Positions 27,301 to 35,804 of a DNA stretch of 60,000 bases are shown here, piece by piece (the stretch's first letter is position 1; each line of letters begins with the position of its first letter). The position numbers and the translations under genes were made by a program. Under the pieces are notes generated by a model. It did no database searches, was not told the DNA's origin, and saw nothing but the letters and a program-made list of their open reading frames with translations. This stretch comes from Polytrichum commune (lineage: Eukaryota > Streptophyta > Polytrichopsida > Polytrichales > Polytrichaceae), in NCBI GenBank assembly GCA_950295325.1, contig OX485803.1, positions 67,101,554 to 67,161,553 on the forward strand, given 5' to 3'.

Positions 27301-30300
27301 ATCCTCTTAACTCAAAATGACTTTTGGTCAGGAGTGGGTTGTTTCGCATACGACACCTTCCATGTTTAGTAAGTCCTTGGTGCATGCTTGGAGGTAGTGT
27401 GGAGGTTTGAACGAAGAACATTCTAAATTGGTTCATTGAGCATCAAACTCATTTTGGCATGCTAAGAGGTTCTAAAATGAGTTTGGCCCTTGATGAACCA
27501 AAATAAGTTGCTCTTCGTTCAAATTCAAACATTATTGATTGCATTGGTTGATTAGAAGCTCCAATGTGCTTATCCAAGCTTAGATGAAATGGTTTGAATT
27601 GAGGACAAGGTGGCTTTTGCCATTTTTAACCCAAATCCCATGGAAAGTCTGGGGTTAAGCCGCCTAAGGCTAGAATGTCTAATACTTGGATGGGTGACCT
27701 TCCTAGCACTTGATTTCTGGTGCATCCTACCACTTATGGTCCACCCAATCAAGCGGGGTATCCACATGAATCGGATATTTTCAACCAACCATGTGGGAAT
27801 CTAGAGGCTTGCCTTTGGGGGAGATAGGTGCTGGACAGCTTGTCCTTGTCCACGCCCGTTCAAGGTGTTCAGTTTTGAAAGGAAGCAGTTGTCTTTGGGG
27901 GCCCTCTAATTCTCTTAATGCCCAATTTGGGATCACATATAGACTTGGACCAACTCAAAAATGAAGCAACACCATATTTCACGCCGGTTGGCAACATCAG
28001 AGCTGTCATTTTTTTTTTTTGAAGATGCCTATAGTTTTGACGAAATACATGAATTCTTCGATACTAATCAAAAACCTCATGCCATTTTTTGCAGGCACAC
28101 GTCATCAACCGGTTCCCAGAGCTCGCACTACCCAGTGATGCAGAGACACTAGTCATCGCACTGGCATCACCATCTCTACAAGCATGTCTAAGTGAGAGAG
28201 AATATCCTCCTCAATTCACTCTAGAGATTTTGCAACATGCAGTTATAGTGCTTCGGAGGTTCTGCGCCACAAACATAAGGGAAGACAATGTCCCCCTGGA
28301 ATCTTTGAACTTTGCATTACAAATTCTCTCACTTGGGACACAATGGAATGTGGACAAAAGCAGTGACATCAACCTTGAATTGGCAATTTCCAATTCTCTT
28401 GCCATACTGGAAGTGCTTTCTTCAACAAAAACTGGAAGACAGCACCTGTGGGACGATTCCCGGTGGCAGGAAGGCATGTCGTGGGCTTTGTGCATTGTTG
28501 TGGAAGATGCAAACTCATCGAGTTCTCCAATTTCCTCAAGCCCTGTGTCATTTGGCATATTGAGTTGTTTGAAGCACTTCGCTACGGATGGTTTCTACTG
28601 CCGACAGATTATTGAAAGAGGCTATTATCTGCACTTATTAGCAGTTGCCATTCCACCACCTCCAGAAGTGGATCATCCCAAAGCTCATCACAAAGCAAAT
28701 TTGGCACTGCCCATTTCTGCAGCAGATGTTCTTGGCTCGCTTGTACGCGCGCTAAATTTGCAAAAACGGGAATTTGATGTCATAAGCATTTTGGCAAATT
28801 TGATGCCGAGGGCACTCATCTCCTGCCTGGAAAAAGATGAGGATCCTGATAAATTTATAACTCTCGCAGGCTCAGACATCAAACACCCAACTGTGGTTTG
28901 GACTGCCGATGTGCGGGGGGAGCTTCACACGCGGGTTCTTGAGAGGCTTTTGCAATACAAACAGTTGCTTCCGAACCGTGACGAAGTTCGGTGGTTGCAA
29001 AATTTCAAGTATTCTTGTCTTGACCAAGAGTTTGTGCTCGGCGGTGTTTTTGTAAACAACCTTGCTGCTGGGCAGTGGCAAGAACAGGACCTCCCAGAAA
29101 ATCTCTTGTTTATGGATTTGATGATGAAGTACTTGGAAAGAGACTGCACCGCTGTGCCCACCAGCAGCCAGATTGGAGTTGAGGATGAGCCCGAGCCTGA
29201 GGAGGTGTATGACAAGTATATAATATCTGAGGACGGCAAGCAAGAGAAGCCAGGCGAGCCAGTGGAGATTGAGGTCTATATAACTGTGTTGGTTGCGTTG
29301 AAGGAGTGCTTGAAATTTGCAGTGTCAAAGAAGAGGACAGATTTGATGAAGTTTTTCCACCTTTCTATCCTCCAAGAGATTACGTCCTCCGACCGGTGTG
29401 TGCCGAAGGTGTGGGTTGAAGTTATGGCCATCTTAAGGATACTGGTTGAGGATGAATCGTCACGAAATTTGATCCTTCGGTCGAGTCTTTTGGGAACCAC
29501 TGGAATTCAGCTGTGGAATGCCATGGCAGACGTTGAGGAAATGGGGATGGAAGATGTTCTTACAGCTACACTTGACATGTTGCTATTTTTGACCGAAAAT
29601 CTCCAAGCCACTGTTTCTGAAGACACACATTACTTCTTGAGCAGTGGAGTGCTGTTTCCTTTGCTTTGCCTATTTTGCAATGTCGATCTGCCGAGCTTGG
29701 GAACAGGGATTATGGAGGCTGGCAAGATAAGTGGACAACATAGGCTGGTTGCGGCACGGACACTTGGACAACTCCTTCTTTGTGAAAGTGGAATCAGCCA
29801 CCGGATCGAGTATCTCGAAGCTTTAAGGTTAAAAAAGGTGATTTCGTCGAACGACTTTGGAGTTTTGGGGATAATTGAAATCTATGACACGATGAACCTT
29901 CATGTCCCAGGATGCCGCAAGAAGCAAGGCCAGGTGGATCAATGTCAAGGTGTCATTCAAACTTTGCTTCTCCTGCTGCCGCTCGACTTCGTGCTGACGA
30001 TCGCGCTCGACCCGCCGCGATCGCTCGAGTTATACGAAAGCACGGTATATTCCCCGCTAATCGTGTGGGACGAAGACACGCGGTATTGTGTCACCCAGGT
30101 TCTTATGAAGGAGGCTATCAATTTGCAAAAATATATTAAGATTCAGGTGCTTCCGGGACTCGGACCGTGGTCGCTCGAGTATTTGCAACCAGTTTTTGCA
30201 CGGTGGATACTCGCCACCGTCGTCCCAGATGGCGAGGGTGAGGGCAAGCCAACCTACAGGAGTTTCAAAGAAGAGGGTTATGTGGCGGAGATGTACCTGG

Positions 30301-31253
30301 GAGGATTCTTTTTGGACCAGTTTTTGAGAAAACCTGAATATTACTTTGGGGAGATTCTTGAGCGACGATTCCTTCGTGAAGTGCAGCAGGCGGTTGTTGT
30401 GGGTGCTCATGCGGAAGAAATCGATGATCTGAGAAGGCTTCTCCTGTCTTTACTGCTGCTCTTCAAAGGGCGACCGTATTTGTTGGCGGGCCGATCGAAC
30501 ATCGACATTTTCCTTGCCGTCAACCATTTAATTTGTTCTACTGGTAAAGAAGGCCGTGCTTTGGCGCAACTCGCAATGCTCGTAACCCACTTCATCGCCA
30601 ACCACAAAGACGTCGTCGATTGCATCGTCTCCGAAGAGCTTGTATCCTCTTTGATGTCGTTCCTTGATTTGAAGGTTCCCCTTACATTTAGTGGGTTTTC
30701 CGGCACTGACCCGAGACTATGTTCCCTCATGCTGCTGCTCCGGTTGATACGCCTCGGCCAAGCGACCATCGAGATCACGTCGAAGAAAGGGGTCGTCGCG
30801 AAACTCGTCGACATCGTTCTCGACATGACCGAAAACACCGAAGTCTCAAAAACTGCGCTCGAGTGCCTCGCCATCATGGTTCACGACAAGCGAAAAGGTC
30901 AAGACGTAATCCGCCTCTTGGAGACACTCGTACCCGCCGAGTCACGAGGGTTCTGGGACATTCCGGTCGCGACCATTCTCGACGACGTCGTGGATCTCGA
31001 AACCCTCCAGCATTTCTTACAACATCGGCACCCGTGCGCCGCCTGGTGGGTCTCTGATAACCCCGAAGCTAATATAACCACAAAGGTGGACGACATTAAA
31101 TCGATGTCGGTCTTTCCCGTGGAAAAGATTTATTTCAACTCGGTCGCGACGACGGACATCGAGAACAACGACGAGGTATTGAAGCACAGCATCTCTCTTT
31201 CCGCCCCTGCAAAGACATGGGATGTGCAATTATCACGAAAATTCTCCAGATAA
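9358..31253 (+). CDS. RME-8/GRV2 (DNAJC13)-like endosomal protein lacking the DnaJ domain
   Basis: Exons: 9358-9691, 11187-11353, 11659-11817, 12535-12618, 12893-13029, 13165-13387, 13545-13652, 14380-14449, 14640-14764, 15390-15500, 16260-16361, 16805-16885, 17047-17126, 17611-17725, 18046-18099, 18415-18522, 19054-19165, 19308-19390, 19877-20062, 21338-21514, 22505-22773, 23349-23477, 23944-24112, 24942-25061, 25355-25550, 26209-26315, 26960-27040, 28095-31253. All introns are GT-AG and phases agree throughout, giving 2,281 residues (human DNAJC13 about 2,240). RME-8 family proteins sit on endosomes and act in membrane-protein sorting. The N-terminus resembles the family's PH-like lipid-binding region. 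IWN-type repeats are at about 674 (LVWNDIKRSEL), 1120 (IIWNMDMRQRLL), 1496 (VVWTADVRGEL) and 1884 (IVWDEDTRYCV). YPEL...FYLQNL around 1170 and KAMARLYSLGAF match plant GRV2. The J domain and the plant GYF-like segment are missing, so orthology to GRV2 is uncertain; this may be a divergent paralogue. Confidence 0.88.
9728..10262. repeat. Direct duplication inside intron 1
   Basis: A block of about 240-270 bp is present twice in tandem. Matching landmarks are gatgcaactgtgattct (9744) with gatgcaaatgtgattct (9999), ttgcattgtcatctact in both copies, and gaacaaat..aagaattg.ggtcctt near 9920 and 10211. Divergence is moderate, so it is not recent. Confidence 0.65.
10735..10985 (-). mobile_element. 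5S-rRNA-derived element, copy C1 (intron 1)
   Basis: Read on the minus strand it carries a 5S-like block: an aaggcctt lead-in, tcccatgggaact, a decayed A-box region, agtact..cggatgggtcacc and ttcctagcact. This is followed by the shared body that includes the 'ccaccta' and 'gggcttgcc' segments. It matches the plus-strand copies at 20850, 24288 and 27600. Confidence 0.65.
14895..15185. mobile_element. Foldback MITE, family B, copy 2 (intron 9)
   Basis: It shares with 18602-18918 the segments gtgtggaggtttgaa, aaagaacattct, the gcatgcc..gaggtgctaaaatga region and the exit aagtcccattgaatta, with clear decay. The inverted arms are still visible (gtagtgtggaggttt against aaattcatagactacct). Confidence 0.55.
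18602..18918. mobile_element. Foldback MITE, family B, best-preserved copy (intron 16)
   Basis: Perfect 18-bp terminal inverted repeats (tttaattcaaccggagtt at 18602-18619, inverse at 18901-18918) continue as long imperfect arms, including gcatgcttggagttggtgtgg against ccacaccgactccaagcatgc. The whole 317 bp could fold into one long stem. It lies inside the RME-8-like gene and has no coding capacity. Confidence 0.75.
20109..20613 (-). mobile_element. Harbinger-like MITE, family A, old copy (intron 19)
   Basis: Length is about 505 bp, like the intact copies. Ends are decayed (gggaaggggcgcttcacac ... gtgtaaagtggctc) after a TTA. Internal landmarks atggataatgtttcatggt and agtgtcaagacatacgcgac (read in inverse) follow family A. 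A stretch around 20330-20400 is not shared with the intact copies. Confidence 0.55.
20850..21150 (+). mobile_element. 5S-rRNA-derived element, copy C2 (intron 19)
   Basis: After ggcttaaacccaaggcctca it has a decayed 5S-like block (cctggatcccataggaactc, gagttaagcc, aatactactccgatggtt, ttagcacttg, tggtgcacctt). This is followed by the body shared with C3 and C4 (ccaccgaatcatag, ccatgtgggaacctaggg, gggggagatagg, ttcaaggtgttcacc). Confidence 0.7.
21780..22260. mobile_element. Long-armed foldback MITE, family D (intron 20)
   Basis: Left arm 21917-21975 and right arm 22059-22125 are inverted copies over about 55 bp (centre: accactcaaatataggtgtcc against ggacacctatatttgagtgg). Weaker pairing continues outward on both sides. 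Related single-arm fragments are at 25860-26110, 35225-35500 and 45090-45440. Confidence 0.65.
24288..24800 (+). mobile_element. 5S-rRNA-derived element, copy C3, with internal 135-bp duplication (intron 23)
   Basis: Best 5S resemblance in the window: cctggatcccgtgggaactc, then aaaattaagctgcccta, gggcgggagtagtaccc, agatgggtgaccttcctagc and tggtgcaccc. These line up in order with plant 5S rRNA and its internal promoter boxes. The body then carries a tandem 135-bp duplication (24506 and 24641, both starting ggcttgtccatgccc). The end cggtgacaacaccagag resembles an initiator-Met tRNA primer-binding site. I infer a Cassandra-like TRIM LTR; a 5S-headed SINE is the alternative. Confidence 0.7.
25780..26110. 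mobile_element. MITE fragments in intron 25
   Basis: 25785-25840 (gtaactccaaatggtaaacc, cacactaatag) resembles an end of the foldback at 57155-57562. 25915-26105 follows one arm of family D (aagtgaagatcctcatgct, accacatacgactcaaacat, aggtgtctg). The acceptor of the next coding exon lies about 100 bp further on. Confidence 0.5.
27310..27560. mobile_element. Foldback MITE, family B, copy 3 (intron 27)
   Basis: It shares gtttagtaagtccttggtgc, atgcttggaggtagtgtgg, aggtttgaacgaagaacatt and a ggcatgctaagaggttctaa segment with the copies at 18602 and 14895. The right arm is shorter and decayed. Confidence 0.6.
27600..28010 (+). mobile_element. 5S-rRNA-derived element, copy C4 (intron 27)
   Basis: 5S-like landmarks are aaatcccatggaaagtctgg, ggttaagccgcctaaggc, acttggatgggtgacc, ttcctagcacttg and tggtgcatcc. 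The shared body and tail follow (caccatatttcacgccgg), then ttggcaacatcagagc, which is close to the initiator-Met primer-binding motif of plant LTR elements. The final coding exon of the RME-8-like gene starts only about 85 bp downstream. Confidence 0.7.
28095..31253 (+). other. Unusually long terminal coding exon of the RME-8-like gene
   Basis: This 3,159-nt exon encodes residues 1230-2281, nearly half the protein, without an intron, whereas the other 27 exons range from 54 to 334 nt. It carries the third and fourth IWN repeats and their 'GGVF/GGFF' partner strands (EFVLGGVFVNNL, EMYLGGFFLDQFL). A charged linker rich in Glu/Pro follows the first of these (GVEDEPEPEEVYDKY). From about 29930 onward codons become markedly richer in G/C (many TCG, CTCG, GACG) than in the preceding exons. 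The C-terminal tail lacks the SSVWSAFKDQKHDLF-type ending I know from RME-8 proteins. Confidence 0.85.
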
Positions 31254-31880
31254 TATGAGCATAATATAATATTATTCTTGATTTGTCATCACCAAGGACC
31301 GATTTTGCAATCTCCTTCGATTCGTTAATCCCAATGGTCGTCTCGCATCTTGTTCAAAATTATCTGGAGCTGGAGGTGGAAATGCTTCTGCAATTTCTCA
31401 CTTTGAGCCCACCTTTGTATATGTGATGATCAATGTAAACTCTGCACTTGAGCTGCAGATGCTTGTAATAGTGTATAGATTCATAGGGAAGACGTGTAAT
31501 GCTTACGTAGGAAACCTGCAGGAGAGATGGCAAGACAGGTAATTTTTTAGGTAGCTGTTAGGAAAGGACATAGCCTTTTCTAGCCTGGTGTATACGTAGC
31601 CTTATGTGTGGAGGTTCTGCACTAAACACAAAACAGTAGCTGATAGGAACGATGAAAGACGTCGATTCAATTACAAATCCATCCCACACATAGCCAAGAA
31701 TTTTCAGCTGGCGCATGAGTTACTAGCAAAATTGTAGCAGATTGTAGATCGCCCATGATCTCTTTGTGTTTTCAAGAGCTCCTTTGGGAGTGTTATCACA
31801 ATGTGTTTTGATTCACACATTCACCCAAAAATTGTACATTGTACTAGTATGTTTTTGTACTTAATAAAGTTGACCATAAA
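31254..31880 (+). promoter_or_regulatory. Probable 3' UTR of the RME-8-like gene
   Basis: Non-coding sequence after the TAA stop. An AATAAA hexamer lies at 31863-31868 after a T-rich stretch and is the best candidate poly(A) signal. 31880-32280 holds nothing I can assign with confidence. Confidence 0.4.
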
Positions 31881-32279
31881 GTCCCCGAGTGGGGAGCAAC
31901 TGGTGGCTGGGGTGCCCACTTTCAAGTGACAGATAGGGTTAGGGTAGCACCTGTCAGGTCCTAAAATTGTAGAGAGGACCAAACGCGGTTAGGAGCTATT
32001 TCGGAGGTAAGAAACCTTCCTCCCCTTCTCATGGCTAATCTTGGACCCCTGGGCCGAACCACCCCCTCGCTCTTGTGGAAGCGGTCCATCATCCATCCAT
32101 TCCCATAAGGCCGGTCCTTGGAACCCAACATTGTCACCTTGGGCTTCACAACTCTCATACCTTGCACCTAGTTCTTGGAACCCAATATTGAATTTTCTCT
32201 TGGACTTCAAAATCTCAGACTTGGACTTTTTGGAGCTTGATTTGTCTCTGGCTGCAAACATCAGGAGCTAACCTTTGTC

Positions 32280-34180
32280 CTAGGTACCCCAAATTTTGGA
32301 ATTTTGAAAACTGCCGCATCAATGTGAATTCAAACTTTGGACCAAATACATGATGTCGTCAATTTAGAGTGCATAGTTGATCATTGAGTTGTGTATGCCG
32401 TAGCTTCTTGTAGGTTCCGCGGGCAAATACAATGGCTATCATAGAGGACGCTGTGGAAGAAGTTGGCGATGTTGCACAACCTCTTTTGGAATTAGGGGTG
32501 TTTGGTTGGAAGAATGTAGATGACTACGCCATGCCAATTGCTACAAAGGACGGCATAGATGAAAGTTCATCACTCCGGCAAAAGCCTTGTTATTTCCACT
32601 TAACGGTGTGTTCTTGTTGGATGACTTAAATTTTGGGCTACATCATTCAAGAAGTCCCACAGTGCAGGTTTCCCTTGGAATGCCTAATCCAATGCACATT
32701 TAGTATGTTGTTCCAGAAGTTCATGACATTGAACCTTGGATCTAAGTCACTCACCATCTCTCTCGAAGTTGTTCGCTTGACCTTCAACTGGACGATTCGC
32801 GCCTTTGAGGCGGCGTGTTGTAAACTCTGTAGTCTGAGTCTTCACATCACATCCTATTTATGGCGTGCGAGTTCCGTCAGGCACAAATAACCTATTCTTA
32901 CACCTCCAGTAATACTTTTAGTACCCCATTTCAGGAGTGCGACGTCTTCCCTAACGACTCCTTTATAAAGCCATTTTCATTCCAAATTTCAGCACACTTA
33001 GAACGTGTCAAGTTTGGAAAACAGCCACCAGACCCGGACAATTTGAGGCAATTACGATGTCGGAATCCACAGTTAGCCTCAAGTGATTGACCACCGACAT
33101 TCCCCATGGCTCGGTGGCGCCTTGGGCACCAGCGCGACCCAACATGTGAATCTTCTATCAACGCAGTGACATCATATGAAACTCCCTTGTAAATTAACTT
33201 TGGACCACGGAAGCCCCAACACATAATACTCAGCAATGCCTTTCGATCAATGACAGGAAATTCACCTTGTTGGCCCTTTGAGCCAGAGCCCCTGAGCCAC
33301 GCATGCAAGTCTGGTTGGTTTGAATACAAACTCGTTGAAGAGGATCTGCTTGAGCGCCCTCTCTTTCCAGAGAGTATTGCAGGTGTAGACCTCACAGCAT
33401 TCCCATCATCTTCCCAGTTCTTCAAATGCGTGGAAACGCCACAGTATTCCGCATGGAGGATTCCACAAGTTTATCATCTCCCAATAAGTATGGACATTTG
33501 ATTTTAAATCAAAAGCTCCTGGAATTAGGTGTGTTCGCATCTCCCAGCACCGAGAAAGGTCTGTGTTCAGGTGGTAGAGTTTCATTCACACTCTCCATGA
33601 CGTGCACCCCTTCCATGATCAGCCGCTTGTGATCTTCAGCCTACATGGAGCAGACTTGCCTTTCACTGCTTCAGACTGGATGATTTAGGTAGCCCATGTT
33701 GTGTCGACGACACCATTTCTTGATATGTTGGGTATTGTTTAAGTGACTCCCTATGAAATTAGAGAACAAATCGGTAATCCGCAGCCTTGTTGTGGTTTCC
33801 ACTACCATCTCCATGCCATTTTGTGCACTCCAAACGGGACAACTTCACGGTGGGCACTCCATTCTGATCCCAGGGTTCCAGAACCCATTGTGGTCGTCCA
33901 TAGAAACCTCCGCCGGATCCTTCCTCAGCCTCTCGGCAACTCTACGATACCGCTCCATCACCTCTTTTGGTCTCAGAGAAGACTGCAGTTCATCCTCTTC
34001 CTCCGCCCCATCCCCACTACCGCTCACTCTTGATGGAGCAATCGGATTCACGGCCTCCGGAGCACCCTCTTCTCCTAAAATCGCGTTGGTGCATCCACTA
34101 CACACATCCCAAAATTCAAACGCCCAGTCCAGAACATCGGCCTCTTCCAGCCTCGTTACTTGAAGAGCAATGAACGGGGA
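32280..34180 (-). pseudogene. Decayed coding remnant, probably of a transposable element
   Basis: On the minus strand protein-like stretches follow one another but are broken by stops and shifts. 34105-33845 is acidic, then Arg-rich (KEVMERYRRVAERLRKDP). Around 33720-33540 are HIKKWCRRHNMGYLNHPV and PEHRPFSVLGDANTPNS. 33425-32931 is open for 164 residues, with LLSIMCWGFRGPKLIYKGV. Near 32810-32690 comes FEARIVQLKV...DLDPRFNVMNFWNN. I do not recognise the family. A repeat just upstream (34160-34400) also occurs at 58040-58440 without this coding part, which fits a dispersed element. Confidence 0.4.
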
Positions 34181-34400
34181 GAACCGACCGCCAGTTACAC
34201 ATAAACCGGTTGAGAGTTTGAGAGACTAACCGGTTGAAGATCAAGACTTCAGGGAAATTACTGATCATTTAAAAGGAATTTATAGAATACACCTCAAATT
34301 ATTAAAGAAAATTTGAGAGATGTCAACATGTAATCGGTTGGACTTGGAAACACTAGGATCTCAACTGGTTATGCCCCAAAATCTCCTTGAAGGAGAAAAC
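34160..34400 (+). repeat. Dispersed repeat shared with 58040-58440
   Basis: Segments such as ggagaaccgaccgccagtta, accggttgagagtttgagag, gatcaagacttcagggaaat and actgatcatttaaaaggaat match the inverse of 58250-58400 in order, at moderate identity. It is probably an element end. The following 34400-35225 is AT-rich with an (at)n run at 34765-34780 and no gene. Confidence 0.5.
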
Positions 34401-35224
34401 TGAAGAGACCCTAAGTTATCCTTCTTGGCCACACCCACCTTGTCATAGAACTCCAGTGCAACACTTTGTCTTCCAAAGTCTGGAGCTTAATTTGCCTTGA
34501 CATGGTAACAACCCTAAAGCCCGCGTGCACCTTACATAACACATATGAGTAAATGTGAGTTCACAAAAGGGGTATTAATTTGAAATTTTCCGAACAATCC
34601 TACCTCTTTAATATGAAGTCGATAATATGACAACCTCAATACAATGACACAACTTCTGTAAACCAATTTTTCTAGTTAAATTTTACCTCTGTAATATGAC
34701 TGTGAAATTGTTAATACGCCACTCTTCAACCCCCAAAACGTCATATTATAAAGGTAATAAATGCATATATATATATATATGGTGGGTCCCACACATGTAT
34801 AAGTACATATCTATTATTAAATATATGTAACTTTCACATTTGAAATGCGGACAAAAGAAGCCTTAATGTTAAATGATGTTAAAACACGGGACCTAAGGGA
34901 ACTGGGTTCTTTATATTAAACCCTAATCAAGACTCATTAGCTTTTGTCTCTTTGTGGCAATTTTTCACCTAAACCCTAAACCAAGGTGCATAATTTGTTT
35001 TCAAGCATTTTGAACTCAATATTTATCATATTGCTACGATTTGCATCTTGTTGGAAAGCTCTTGAAATTTTGCTTCTTTTAATGTCTATATTTTTAGCAC
35101 ATAATCCAATTCTCGTGTAACATGTGCCAATTGAGACTAGTTGGAGGGCAGAGACCATGGTGTAGGGAGGCGGGCTACATGTTGGTGGATCCACTCTCAA
35201 AGAGTGTGACCAATATTGAGAGCC

Positions 35225-35500
35225 ATTATTTAAAAAGATGTTGGACTACGACCTCAAAATAAAATAATCATTTTAAGCTTAATAGTCAAAGTAATTGAGG
35301 GGGAGGGCATGGGGACTTAATAAGCACATGAATCTTCACTTTGATAATGAACAAGATGTTCATATCAGCCCCAAAAATTATGAGGAAAGTGGCTATGGCC
35401 GATTTGAATTTGCTACCCATCTTGTAATAATCTCGTGTTTCACATCATAGGAGAAGTAGGTTAGGGGGAAAAAGTAACCATTTAAGACCCATCTACCTTA
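35225..35500. mobile_element. MITE family D fragment upstream of the zinc-finger gene
   Basis: It shares gttggactacgacctcaaaa, atgaatcttcactttgataa, cgatttgaatttgctaccc and gacccatctaccttatcatc with the copy at 45150-45440, and with 21780-22260 in part. It lies 300-580 bp before the start codon, so it could contribute promoter sequence. Confidence 0.5.
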
Positions 35501-35804
35501 TCATCAGGCAAATGTGGATGGAAAATAGTGAACGAGAAACAAAAGCATATGTTTGGATGATAAGTTCTGGATGCATATGTACACTGCTAAGAAGCGGCAG
35601 TTGCAGGAAATTCTTGGGCTGGGCGAGCACTTCCTGCCTGGTCCACCATGAAGGATCGAAGATGAATTACGACACTGCGGAGAATTGTGCGACCTCGGAA
35701 AGAATCACTGCTTCTGGAGATAAATCATCCGTATTTCTTCTTCGTCTTCTTCTTCTTCAGTGCAGATCCTGGAGCATGTGAAGTAGGGGTGCGTTCTAGT
35801 CATC

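Noticed and set aside
26316-28094. Hidden DnaJ-domain exon
   Set aside because: Both introns were read for an HPD motif with flanking helices; none seen. The space is taken by MITE and 5S-derived sequence.
28211-31229. Many opposite-strand and shifted frames under the last exon, including 30407-30877
   Set aside because: They shadow the 1,052-codon true frame in a GC-rich region and resemble no protein.
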